Source: Scatosoma sp045613545 (GTDB lineage Bacteria > Bacillota > Clostridia > Christensenellales > Borkfalkiaceae). From it: a DNA stretch of 64,000 nt. The notes beneath the pieces were generated by a model. The model made no database searches. It worked only from the letters and a program-made list of their open reading frames with translations, and was not told the DNA's origin. The translations under genes were made by a program, and so were the position numbers. Positions 48,923 through 56,694 of the stretch are shown one piece after another (the stretch's first letter is position 1; each line of letters starts with the position of its first letter). The stretch spans positions 1-64,000 of the forward strand of contig JAZLBD010000005.1 in the NCBI GenBank assembly GCA_045613545.1, read 5' to 3'.

Positions 48923-49382
48923 TCTCCTCGCCCTCCTTTTGGCAACGCAAATCGGTCAAGCGAGTATTCTTGCCGAGCTTGGTCACCGCCTCCACGAACT
49001 CGTTCATAACTTTGGAGAATTTGACGCCCTCTGCGGCGGAAACCCAGTCCACGCGCGTACGCTCCTTTTCAATCCCCATATATTGCAAGAAATTGAATAG
49101 CATCGCCATTCTTCTTCTCGTATAGTAGTTACCCGTGACGTAGTGACAGTCCCCGGGGTGACAACCACACAAAATCACGCCGTCCGCCCCCCGTTGAAAG
49201 GCTTTGAGCACGAACATCGGGTCTACCCTGCAAGAACAAGGCACGCGAATGATCTTTACGTTCGCGGGGTAGGAAAGACGGCTCGATCCCGCAAGGTCTG
49301 CCCCTGCATACGAACACCAATTACAACAAAACGCCACGATCTTCGGCACGAACGTCTTGTTTTCCGTCGTCACATCTTGCAT
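48915..49382 (-). CDS. flxD: MvhD/FlxD-type [2Fe-2S] subunit
   Basis: 155 residues. Cys pattern FCCNWCSYAGAD, VPCSCRVD and CGCHPGDCHY is the signature of the delta subunit of methyl-viologen-reducing hydrogenase, which hands electrons to HdrA. It overlaps hdrA by 13 bases and flxC by eight, so the module is tightly coupled. Since no hydrogenase large subunit is in this operon, its donor is most likely the FlxA-B-C part. Confidence 0.9.
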   Translation of the reverse strand: MQDVTTENKTFVPKIVAFCCNWCSYAGADLAGSSRLSYPANVKIIRVPCSCRVDPMFVLKAFQRGADGVILCGCHPGDCHYVTGNYYTRRRMAMLFNFLQYMGIEKERTRVDWVSAAEGVKFSKVMNEFVEAVTKLGKNTRLTDLRCQKEGEENA

Positions 49383-51361
49383 ATTGCTTCCACCTCCGAC
49401 ATAATTTGTTTCGAGCTAAAGCCCTTAAGATCCATCGCACCCGAGGGACAGGTGACGGTACAAGCACCACAGCCTTGGCACACGGCGGGATTGACGGACG
49501 CCACGCGTCTTACTTCCGTCTTTCCACCGCCCAAGCGGAATTCCTTTTCTACGTAGGTAATCGCACCGTACGCGCACACGTTTGCGCATTGACCACAGCC
49601 GTTGCACGTCGTTTCGTCCGCTTTGGCAACGCACGCGTTCGTCTTGAGCTTATCTTTTACAAGCAGTCCAATGACTTTCGCCGCGCAAGCGGACGCTTGC
49701 GAAACGGTTTCGGGGATATCTTTCGGACCTTGGCATACGCCGGCAAGGTATACCCCTGCCGTGGGGCTTTCCACGGGACGGAGTTTCGCGTGCGATTCGG
49801 TCAAGAAATTGTTCGTATCAATGCTCGCCGTAAGAAGGGTTGCCACCTTTCTTACGGAGGGCTCTGGCTCGATCGCCGTCGCCAATACGACGAGGTCGGA
49901 CTCGAGAGTGAGTTGTTCGTTATCGATAAGGTTCGAGCCTTGCACGTAGAGTTTTCCTTCCTCTCTATACACCTTGCCGACCATACCTTTGATATATTCC
50001 ACGCCGTACTGCTCCACCGCTCTGCGATAGAATTCGTCGTAGTTTTTCCCCGGCGTTCTCACGTCGATATAGAACACGCGGACGGTCGTATCGGGGTATT
50101 TTTCACGAATGAGCATCGCGTGTTTTGCGGTATACATACAGCAAATTTTCGAGCAATAGGGTTTTCCGCAACCGCTCGTATCCCTTGATCCGACGCATTG
50201 GATAAAGGTGATCGAATGGGGATGTTTTCCGTCGGACGGACGAAGAAGCGTCCCTCCCGTAGGCCCCGCCGCGTTCATCAAACGCTCAAGCTCAAGCGAT
50301 GTAATAACGTCCTTATTTTCCTTATAGCCGTATTCTTCAAAGCGGTCGAGATCAATCGGCTTAAAGCCGGTCGCCACCACGATCGCGCCGTATTCCCTGT
50401 CGATAAAGCGGTCGGTTTGCGTGTAATCAATCGCCCCCACACCACAGAATTTTTGACAAATTCCACACTTGCCCGTTTTGAGTTTGATACATTGCTCAGG
50501 GTCAATCACCGCAACGTTGGGAATCGCTTGCGCGAACGGAATATAAATGGCGGGACGGGTGTTAAGCCCCATATTAAAGGTGTCAATCCCCTTTTTCGAA
50601 GGGCATTTTTCCACGCAAAGCTTACAACCCGTACATTTCGTTTCATCGACGTAGCGCGCTTTCCTTTTAATTTTCACTTGGAAATTTCCGACGAACCCCT
50701 TGACTTCTTCCACTTCCGAATAGGAGAAAATGGAAATTTTTTCGTGTTGGGCGCAGTCGACCATTTTCGGCGTCAAAATACACGCCGAGCAGTCGAGCGT
50801 AGGGAACGTTTTGTCGATTTGTGCCATTCTACCGCCGATCGTGGCGTTCTTTTCCACGATACCGACCTCAAAGCCGGCGTCCGCGATATCGAGCGCCGCT
50901 TGTATCCCTGCAATTCCACCACCGATGACGAGCGCGCGTTTTACAACGGGGCTTTCCCCCTCCGTCAACGGCGCGTTCAAAAGCACCTTGGCGATGGCGG
51001 TACGAACGAGGACGATCGCCTTTTGCGTACCCTCTTCCTTATCTTTATGAATCCAAGAACAATGCTCGCGAATGTTCGCAATTTCCACCATATACGGGTT
51101 GAGTCCAGCGGCAACCGCCGTCTTGCGGAAGGTCGCTTCGTGCATACGGGGGGAGCAAGAGCCCACGACAATCCCCGTCAAATTATATTCTTTGATTGTT
51201 TTTTGAATGAGTTGTTGTCCGTTCTCCGAACACATATATTGGTAGGTCCCCGAGAACACGACGCTACGATCGTTTCTCACCGCTTCCGCAACTTTTTCCA
51301 CGTCCACGGTCGAGGCAATATTACTACCGCACCAACAAATAAAAACACCTATTCTTTGCAT
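49370..51361 (-). CDS. hdrA: heterodisulfide reductase subunit A (HdrA), flavin-bifurcating type
   Basis: 663 residues. N-terminal domain with CWCGSNIA, an FAD-binding motif ALVIGGGIAGIQAALDIA, an inserted ferredoxin motif CTGCKLCVEKCP and CGICQKFC, the SRDTSGCGKPYCSKICC segment, and two C-terminal [4Fe-4S] motifs (CNGCGQCANVC, CQGCGACTVTCP). HdrA is the subunit with the bifurcating FAD in known complexes. No selenocysteine. GGAG precedes the start; 30-base gap from hdrC. It probably splits electron pairs from NADH (via Flx) between ferredoxin and the HdrB/Frd branch; the direction is inferred. Confidence 0.93.
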   Translation of the reverse strand: MQRIGVFICWCGSNIASTVDVEKVAEAVRNDRSVVFSGTYQYMCSENGQQLIQKTIKEYNLTGIVVGSCSPRMHEATFRKTAVAAGLNPYMVEIANIREHCSWIHKDKEEGTQKAIVLVRTAIAKVLLNAPLTEGESPVVKRALVIGGGIAGIQAALDIADAGFEVGIVEKNATIGGRMAQIDKTFPTLDCSACILTPKMVDCAQHEKISIFSYSEVEEVKGFVGNFQVKIKRKARYVDETKCTGCKLCVEKCPSKKGIDTFNMGLNTRPAIYIPFAQAIPNVAVIDPEQCIKLKTGKCGICQKFCGVGAIDYTQTDRFIDREYGAIVVATGFKPIDLDRFEEYGYKENKDVITSLELERLMNAAGPTGGTLLRPSDGKHPHSITFIQCVGSRDTSGCGKPYCSKICCMYTAKHAMLIREKYPDTTVRVFYIDVRTPGKNYDEFYRRAVEQYGVEYIKGMVGKVYREEGKLYVQGSNLIDNEQLTLESDLVVLATAIEPEPSVRKVATLLTASIDTNNFLTESHAKLRPVESPTAGVYLAGVCQGPKDIPETVSQASACAAKVIGLLVKDKLKTNACVAKADETTCNGCGQCANVCAYGAITYVEKEFRLGGGKTEVRRVASVNPAVCQGCGACTVTCPSGAMDLKGFSSKQIMSEVEAICKM

Positions 51362-51391
51362 ATTTATCTCCGATTTTTTCCTTTCCGTAAA

Positions 51392-51778
51392 TCACTTGTT
51401 ATATTTTCTATACGCGCTCACGAGTAGCTGTTGCGGGATATATTCGTCGACAAAAGGCGGGATATCTTCCGCTTGTAAGCCGTTTTTCCCTTGCGCGCGT
51501 ACCACGACGCCACGTACCGCCTCGATCACGTAAGCAGGCGCTACTCCTCTAGGACAACGTTCCACGCACGCCATACAGGAAAGGCAGTTCCAAATCGCCT
51601 TGCTTTGAAGGAGGGTTTCCACCTTGCCTTTTACGAGCAAGGAAACGAATTGATGGGGTTTGACGTCCATATCGTAAAAGGCGGGACACGTCCCCGAACA
51701 CTTACCGCATTTCATACAACGGCGCGCGTCCGTTCCGCTGATTTCAAAAAGTTTCGTTTGCAATTCTTTGCTTGTCAT
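51392..51778 (-). CDS. hdrC: heterodisulfide reductase subunit C
   Basis: 128 residues with two [4Fe-4S] motifs, CMKCGKCSGTCPAF and CLSCMACVERCPRG, the usual form for HdrC. It links HdrA to HdrB. The start at 51778 overlaps the hdrB stop by four bases (ATGA) and has GGAAG in front; a longer in-frame reading to 51877 lies inside hdrB and is rejected. Confidence 0.92.
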   Translation of the reverse strand: MTSKELQTKLFEISGTDARRCMKCGKCSGTCPAFYDMDVKPHQFVSLLVKGKVETLLQSKAIWNCLSCMACVERCPRGVAPAYVIEAVRGVVVRAQGKNGLQAEDIPPFVDEYIPQQLLVSAYRKYNK

Positions 51779-52554
51779 TCTTCCACCCCCAACGCTTCCG
51801 CTAGCAATTCGGTGAAATAGCGAACGGGCAAAATATCCCCTCCGTTTTGCTGTAAATTGTAAAGACACAGTGGGCAAGCGGTCACGATTACGTCCGCGCC
51901 CCTTTCCTTTGCGGAACGCAAAATCTTCTCGCTACGTTTTTGGGGAAGTTCAGGGTTTTTCATCCCGACGTACGCTCCGCAACACTCGTTGCGGAAAGGA
52001 TAGACGACGGGCTCACCACCGATCGCGCGGATAAAATCCTCTATAATCGTGGGATTTTCGGGATTATCAAACGCCATCACACCGCTCGGACGAAGCAGTA
52101 AACAACCGTAATACGCTCCCACCTTTCGTTTCAAAGGATTTTTCACGCTCGCCTTGATTTTGTCAAACCCTACGAGCGTTTTGAGCATTTCCAAGTAGTG
52201 CAACACTTCCGTTTCGCCCTTGTACTGCTCGTCGAGTTTCAGATAGTTATTCGCGCGCACGCAAATATCCCCGCCCTCTTGCATGTCCGCGTTCACGCGT
52301 TTTATCACGTTGTGACACGCAGAACAAAGGGTGAGCAGTTTGCCACCGTGACGCTTGGCGTAGTCGAGGGCGCGTACGGCGGAAAGTTTCGTTGCAATCT
52401 CGTCCTTCGCCGTGGGATAAACCGCACCGCAACATTGCCAATTTTCTATTTCAACCGCTTCCACGCCGAGCGCCAAAGCGCATTTACGAGCCGTTTGATC
52501 CAGCTCTTTCGCTTGGGTTTTCAGCGTGCAACCGGGGTAATAACAAATTTTCAT
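51775..52554 (-). CDS. hdrB: heterodisulfide reductase subunit B with two CCG domains
   Basis: 259 residues with two Cys-rich CCG domains: CYYPGC, WQCCGAV and CSACHN in the first, YYGCLLLRP, NECCGAY and CPLC in the second. In the methanogen enzyme these bind two non-cubane [4Fe-4S] clusters that cut a disulfide. The full Cys set is present. With no coenzyme M/B in bacteria the natural acceptor is unknown. Since frdAB are in the same operon, HdrB plus FrdB looks like a split TfrB, so electrons may pass on to fumarate (inference). 21-base gap from fumC. Confidence 0.92.
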   Translation of the reverse strand: MKICYYPGCTLKTQAKELDQTARKCALALGVEAVEIENWQCCGAVYPTAKDEIATKLSAVRALDYAKRHGGKLLTLCSACHNVIKRVNADMQEGGDICVRANNYLKLDEQYKGETEVLHYLEMLKTLVGFDKIKASVKNPLKRKVGAYYGCLLLRPSGVMAFDNPENPTIIEDFIRAIGGEPVVYPFRNECCGAYVGMKNPELPQKRSEKILRSAKERGADVIVTACPLCLYNLQQNGGDILPVRYFTELLAEALGVEE

Positions 52555-52575
52555 ATCTTTCCTTTATTCAGTCGC

Positions 52576-53952
52576 TTATTTTTGAGGGAACGCCATTTCT
52601 TCGGGGCGGAACACTTCGTCAAACTTCTCTTCCGTCAAGAATCCGAGCGACACGCAAGCCTCTTTCAAAGAAATGTTTTCCTTATACGCCTTTTTCGCCG
52701 TCTTCGCCGCGTTTTCATAGCCGATGTACGGATTGAGCGCCGTCACGAGCATCAAGGAGTTGTAAAGGTTGTGCTTCATCTTTTCTCTGTTCGCCTTGAT
52801 TCCGCAAGCGCAGTTCTTTTCGAACGAAAGAATACCGTCCGTCAAAAGGCGAGCCGATTGCAAGAAGTTATAGATAATGACGGGCATAAACACGTTGAGC
52901 TCGAAGTTGCCTTGCGAAGCCCCAAAGCCGACCGCCACGTCGTTCGCCATTACTTGCACCGCTACCATCGTCAGCGCTTCGCATTGCGTAGGGTTGACTT
53001 TCCCTGGCATAATCGAAGAGCCGGGCTCGTTTTCGGGGATAAAGATCTCCCCAAGCCCGTCGCGAGGTCCGGAGGCGAGCCATCGCACGTCGTTCGCGAT
53101 CTTCATAAGGTTGCAAGCAAGCGCTTTCATCGCGCCGTGCGCAAACACGAGATCGTCTTTCGCCGTCAACGCGTGGAATTTATTTTCCGCCGTCACGAAC
53201 GTTTTTCCCGTCAAAAGGCTCACTTGCTCCGCCACTTTTTCTGCAAACCCTTTCGGCGCGTTCAATCCCGTGCCGACCGCCGTTCCGCCAAGTGCGAGTT
53301 CTTTCAAACCGCCGAGCGAAAAGGTGATATCTTTCTTCGTTTTTTCGAGCATTTTCCGCCAACCGCTAATCTCTTGCGAAAAGGCGATGGGCACGGCGTC
53401 TTGCAAGTGCGTTCTACCGCTTTTTACAATCCCCTCGTGTTCCTTTTCAAGACGCGCGAACGTTTGAACGAGGCGATCAATCGCAGGGAAAAGTTTATCT
53501 TCGAGCGCGAGCACCGCCGCGATGTGCATAGCGGTCGGGAAAGTGTCGTTCGAGCTTTGACTCTTATTGACGTCGTCGTTGGGATGCAAAATTTTTTCCC
53601 CCGCAAGCTCGTTTCCACGGTTTGCGATCACTTCGTTCGCGTTCATATTCGATTGCGTACCGCTACCCGTTTGCCAAACGACGAGCGGGAAATGATCGTT
53701 GAGTTTGCCCGCGATCACTTCATTGGCAGCAAGGGAAAGGTATTTCAGTTTTTCTTCGGAAAGCTTGCCAAGTTGATAGTTCGCTTTCGCCGCCGCCTTT
53801 TTCAAAATGCCGAAAGCGTGGGTAATTTCGCGGGGCATCACTTCCTCGCCGATCAAGAAATTTTCGTGGCTTCTTTGCGTTTGCGCCGCCCAGTATTTAT
53901 CCGCGGGGACTTTCATTTCCCCCATCGTGTCTTTTTCGATACGGTATTCCAT
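52576..53952 (-). CDS. fumC: class II fumarate hydratase
   Basis: Interconverts malate and fumarate. 458 residues with the superfamily signature GSSIMPGKVNPTQCE, GSGTQSNMNANEVIANR near residue 100-115 and SGRTHLQDAVPI. No iron-sulfur site, so it is the oxygen-stable class, unusual for a strict anaerobe but common enough. The start at 53952 has AAGGAG ten bases upstream; the extension to 53985 overlaps mdh. 13-base gap from mdh. Confidence 0.95.
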   Translation of the reverse strand: MEYRIEKDTMGEMKVPADKYWAAQTQRSHENFLIGEEVMPREITHAFGILKKAAAKANYQLGKLSEEKLKYLSLAANEVIAGKLNDHFPLVVWQTGSGTQSNMNANEVIANRGNELAGEKILHPNDDVNKSQSSNDTFPTAMHIAAVLALEDKLFPAIDRLVQTFARLEKEHEGIVKSGRTHLQDAVPIAFSQEISGWRKMLEKTKKDITFSLGGLKELALGGTAVGTGLNAPKGFAEKVAEQVSLLTGKTFVTAENKFHALTAKDDLVFAHGAMKALACNLMKIANDVRWLASGPRDGLGEIFIPENEPGSSIMPGKVNPTQCEALTMVAVQVMANDVAVGFGASQGNFELNVFMPVIIYNFLQSARLLTDGILSFEKNCACGIKANREKMKHNLYNSLMLVTALNPYIGYENAAKTAKKAYKENISLKEACVSLGFLTEEKFDEVFRPEEMAFPQK

Positions 53953-53965
53953 AGCTCTCTCCTTA

Positions 53966-54916
53966 TTAGAAATTGATTTGCGCAATGACGTCTTTTAACA
54001 CTTTTGCGCTATGGCGGAATTTCTCCAACTCGTCGTCGGAAAGTTTCGGAGTGAGCGTCGTTTTAATACCCTCGTCCCCTACAAGACAAAGGGTACTGAT
54101 CGAAACGTCCTCCACGCCGTATTCTCCCTCCATGAGCGTGGAAACGGACATAACCGTATCCGCGCCCGAATAGATACATTTGATAATTTGGCAAACGGAA
54201 GCCGCAATCCCGTAGAACGTCGCGCCCTTTCTAGAAATGATTTGCCCGCCGGATTTCCGCACGTATTCCTCGACTTCTTCGTGGGTGTAGGGTTTTATGG
54301 GGAGGCTTTCTTGATTGGTGATCGCGTCGTCGTATTCTGCCAAGGGAATCCCCGTGATATCCGCCGCCGACCAAGCGACGAACGAGGAATCGCCGTGTTC
54401 TCCCAAAACGTACGCGTGTACTTGTTTTTGGTTAATGGAATAGAGCTCCGAAAGGCGAGTGCGAAGACGAATCGTGTCCAAAATCGTGCCCGAACCGATA
54501 ATGCGGTGTTTGGGTACGCCCGAAATTTTCGCGAATACGTACGTCAAAATATCGACGGGATTTGCCACGATAAGATAGATTGCGTCAGGTACGTTTTCGA
54601 CGATTTTCGGCGTGATTTCTTTTAAGATATCGACGTTGTTTTGCGTGAGGTCAATTCTCGTTTGCCCGGGCTTTCTACCCTTTCCGCAAGTGATCACGAC
54701 GATATCCGACCCTTTCGCGTCCTCGTACGTTCCCGCGTATACGTTCACGGGCGAAAGGAAGGGCGTTGCTTGCTTGATATCGAGCGCTTCGCCGAGCGCT
54801 TTACCCTCGTTAATGTCGATAAGCACAATTTCCGAAACGAGACCGTTCACCACCAAGGTGTAAGCAATCGTTGCGCCGACCGATCCTGCGCCGATAATTG
54901 TAATTTTGTTTGCCAT
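53966..54916 (-). CDS. mdh: malate dehydrogenase on a lactate dehydrogenase-like scaffold
   Basis: 316 residues of the LDH/MDH family: NAD site IIGAGSVGATIAYTL, acidic residue after VLID, GSGTILDTIRLRTRL with the catalytic Asp and Arg, and LGEHGDSSF with the catalytic His. Overall it reads like an LDH (ATFYGIAA, IIGSGT). The substrate-choosing position before KPG (residue 102 in LDH numbering, Arg81 here) is Arg in CGKGRKPGQTR, where LDH has Gln. Arg102 gives oxaloacetate specificity; this is established from the classic Gln102Arg change. First gene of the operon, before fumC, which supports malate formation. GGAG precedes the start by 11 bases. Confidence 0.85.
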   Translation of the reverse strand: MANKITIIGAGSVGATIAYTLVVNGLVSEIVLIDINEGKALGEALDIKQATPFLSPVNVYAGTYEDAKGSDIVVITCGKGRKPGQTRIDLTQNNVDILKEITPKIVENVPDAIYLIVANPVDILTYVFAKISGVPKHRIIGSGTILDTIRLRTRLSELYSINQKQVHAYVLGEHGDSSFVAWSAADITGIPLAEYDDAITNQESLPIKPYTHEEVEEYVRKSGGQIISRKGATFYGIAASVCQIIKCIYSGADTVMSVSTLMEGEYGVEDVSISTLCLVGDEGIKTTLTPKLSDDELEKFRHSAKVLKDVIAQINF

Positions 54917-55003
54917 AAAACTAACTTCTCCATATATTTATTTTCGCTAAACGAAAGTTTTTCTTTTGTCGAACGCAAACTCCTCCGTTTACCATTCGAA
55001 TAT

Positions 55004-55032
55004 ATTATATCATATTTTTCTTTTAATCTCAA
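55004..55032 (-). promoter_or_regulatory. extended -10 promoter of the mdh-fum-hdr-flx-frd operon
   Basis: TTGAGA (55027-55032), 17-base spacer, TGATATAAT (TATAAT at 55004-55009). The leader is about 80 bases, and I see no riboswitch. No other promoter-like site stands out between genes down to 42514, where gaps are under 31 bases. Confidence 0.85.
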
Positions 55033-55103
55033 TTAAAACGCTCTTATATAACGAAAATTTCACGATTTCGGTAAATTTTTATCAATTTGTTTTTGGGGAA
55101 AAG

Positions 55104-55147
55104 AAAAAGCCGTTCTCCCTTGAAAAATCAAGAGAAAACGGCTTTTT
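55104..55147. terminator. terminator after the small Cys-rich gene
   Basis: AAAAAGCCGTT (55104-55114) pairs with AACGGCTTTTT (55137-55147), with an inner TCTC/GAGA extension. T runs on both strands make it bidirectional. It separates the small gene from the mdh promoter. Confidence 0.88.
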
Positions 55148-55158
55148 GCTATGTAAAA

Positions 55159-55359
55159 TCAATCCTTTTTTATCGGTATATACCGACAGAGGCGAATTTT
55201 TCCACCTCGCATCTTCGCCATTGCGTTGGCGCAGGGGTATTCTATCCCTTTATCGCAATAGGCGCAAAAGTCGTAGCTTCCGCAAGTATCCTTGCCGATC
55301 AGCTTGCTGTCGTTCCATTTTTCGATATCAAATTTTGCTTGTGTCAACCGTTGATTCAT
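55159..55359 (-). CDS. small Cys-rich protein, probably metal-binding
   Basis: 66 residues. Six Cys: CGSYDFCAYCDKGIEYPC, then one in RLCRY, grouped as expected for a zinc or iron-sulfur site, in a basic C-terminal context (RGGKIRLCRYIPIKKD). Very strong site AAGGAGG six bases before the start, own promoter (TTGAAA, 17 bases, TATAAT) and terminator on both sides, so it is a real monocistronic gene and not a chance frame. No signal peptide. I do not recognise a named family; function unknown. Confidence 0.8.
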   Translation of the reverse strand: MNQRLTQAKFDIEKWNDSKLIGKDTCGSYDFCAYCDKGIEYPCANAMAKMRGGKIRLCRYIPIKKD

Positions 55360-55398
55360 GTCGTCCTCCTTTCTTCTATTTTATGCGACGTTTTTTCT

Positions 55399-55427
55399 AT
55401 TATAAACGATTTTATCATTTTTTTCAA
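55399..55427 (-). promoter_or_regulatory. promoter of the small Cys-rich gene
   Basis: TTGAAA (55422-55427), 17-base spacer, TATAAT (55399-55404), 40 bases before the start codon. Confidence 0.85.
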
Positions 55428-55450
55428 GTATTTTCACTACGCCGAAAAAA

Positions 55451-55477
55451 AATACCGCAACGTTTGTTTGCGGTATT
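55451..55477. terminator. terminator downstream of pfkB
   Basis: AATACCGCAA (55451-55460) pairs with TTGCGGTATT (55468-55477). Long T runs follow on both strands. It lies about 205 bases after the pfkB stop. Confidence 0.9.
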
Positions 55478-55489
55478 CGTTTTTTTTTT

Positions 55490-55683
55490 GAAAAAGTCCT
55501 ACGTTTCGCGCCTTTGCAACGCAGAGTTGCAAAGCGCCACGTCTCCTCTTTTGTGCGGAAGCAAATTTGCCTTTTCTGACAAAAACGCGTCTCAAGCGGA
55601 AGAGGTTTTCCCCTCTTTTCGCGCTTTATGGAAATTCTTCACTACTATAGTATATGTAGCGAAAAAATATTTTTGTGCATTTT
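55490..55683 (-). other. structured non-coding stretch after pfkB
   Basis: No credible gene. On the minus strand there is a strong hairpin GCGCTTTGCAAC with GTTGCAAAGGCGC (one bulged G, about 55520-55549), a smaller one AGAGG/CCTCT, and a possible -10 (TATACT) with no clear -35. It ends at the terminator above. It could be a long pfkB 3' untranslated region or a small RNA. It does not match SRP, tmRNA, RNase P or any riboswitch I know. Confidence 0.4.
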
Positions 55684-56607
55684 TTAGAAATTTCCCACCG
55701 TCAAAGTTTGATAGATTTCCTCGTACTTCTCCTTAACGAAAGAAAGCCCGCCGACGTTCGTCACCGTAGCGGTGCCCGCAGCCACCCCTCGACGTAAAAT
55801 TTCTTGCAAATCGGCGCCCTTTTCCATCGCAAGCGCCGCCGCTGCAACCATCGCGTCGCCAGCCCCCACCGTGGAGTTTACCGCCACGTTCATACTGCGA
55901 CAAAAATAATGCTCTTTCCCGTTGGTAATGACTGCGCCCTTTCGTCCGAGCGATAAAAGTACCGATTTCGCCCCACGCTCTAACAAATCGAAACAAGCGG
56001 ATAAGATCTCTTCGCGCGTTTTGAGTACTTTCCCCAACACGTCTTGCAATTCGTCGATGTTTGGCTTGACGAGATCCACTCCCGCGCTAAGGCAAGAAAG
56101 GAGTTTTTTCCCCGTCGCGTCGGCGATTTTTTTGCAGTTTGGATCGACTGCGGAAAGTAATTTCTCGTAATATTTAGCCGAAGTCCCTTTCGGACTTCCA
56201 CCCGATACGACCACGACGCTCGCCCTACGGGAAGTTTCTCTGACGAGTTCCAATAGCTCTCTCGCTTTTTCGTCGGTCACTTCCTGCCCGACGTCGTTGA
56301 CTTCCGTGAGCATGGATTTTTTATCGATAAACTTATAGTTTTCGCGCACCCGTCCTTTATTCCAAACGAACGAGAACGGAACGCCTTCCTTATCGAGCGC
56401 GCGTTCGAACGAATTGCCGTTTTCGTTGTACATAAAACCGACGGTAAACGGATTACCGCCCAATCTTTTAACGCCGATTGCGACGTTGAGCGCCTTGCCC
56501 GTAAACGCGACGCGCTTGCTTTTTACCACGTTCGTCTTGCCGATCGAAAGAGAATCGAGCTCCACCGTCACGTCGGTGCTCGGGCTTAAACAAACCGTCA
56601 ATATCAT
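55684..56607 (-). CDS. PfkB-family sugar kinase, probable 1-phosphofructokinase
   Basis: 307 residues. PfkB hallmarks: TVCLSPSTDVTVELD at the start, GGNPFTVGF, and the C-terminal STVGAGDAMVAAAALAMEKG with the catalytic Asp. The closest usual assignment is 1-phosphofructokinase or tagatose-6-phosphate kinase (FruK/LacC group). No fructose PTS gene is adjacent, so the exact substrate is open. The start at 56607 has AAAGGA upstream; an extension to 56682 runs through the pfkA terminator. It sits downstream of pfkA. Confidence 0.85.
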   Translation of the reverse strand: MILTVCLSPSTDVTVELDSLSIGKTNVVKSKRVAFTGKALNVAIGVKRLGGNPFTVGFMYNENGNSFERALDKEGVPFSFVWNKGRVRENYKFIDKKSMLTEVNDVGQEVTDEKARELLELVRETSRRASVVVVSGGSPKGTSAKYYEKLLSAVDPNCKKIADATGKKLLSCLSAGVDLVKPNIDELQDVLGKVLKTREEILSACFDLLERGAKSVLLSLGRKGAVITNGKEHYFCRSMNVAVNSTVGAGDAMVAAAALAMEKGADLQEILRRGVAAGTATVTNVGGLSFVKEKYEEIYQTLTVGNF

Positions 56608-56637
56608 ATATCCTTTCCCCCTTTCCTTTTCCCGTAA

Positions 56638-56673
56638 AAAGACCGCTTTTTCTGGAATGGAAAACGCGGTCTT
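56638..56673 (-). terminator. terminator after pfkA
   Basis: AAGACCGC (56673-56666) pairs with GCGGTCTT (56646-56639), with an inner TTTT/AAAA extension, then TTTT. It lies between pfkA and pfkB, so pfkB expression depends on read-through or on an unseen promoter. Confidence 0.85.
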
Positions 56674-56694
56674 ACAATTCAATTTATCTTTTGT

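Noticed and set aside
53966..54916. L-lactate dehydrogenase
   Set aside because: Overall similarity suggests LDH, but Arg at the specificity position and the fumarase/fumarate reductase context favour malate dehydrogenase.
54847..55032. Possible 61-residue peptide upstream of mdh
   Set aside because: It overlaps the promoter and the start of mdh in another frame and has no ribosome site.
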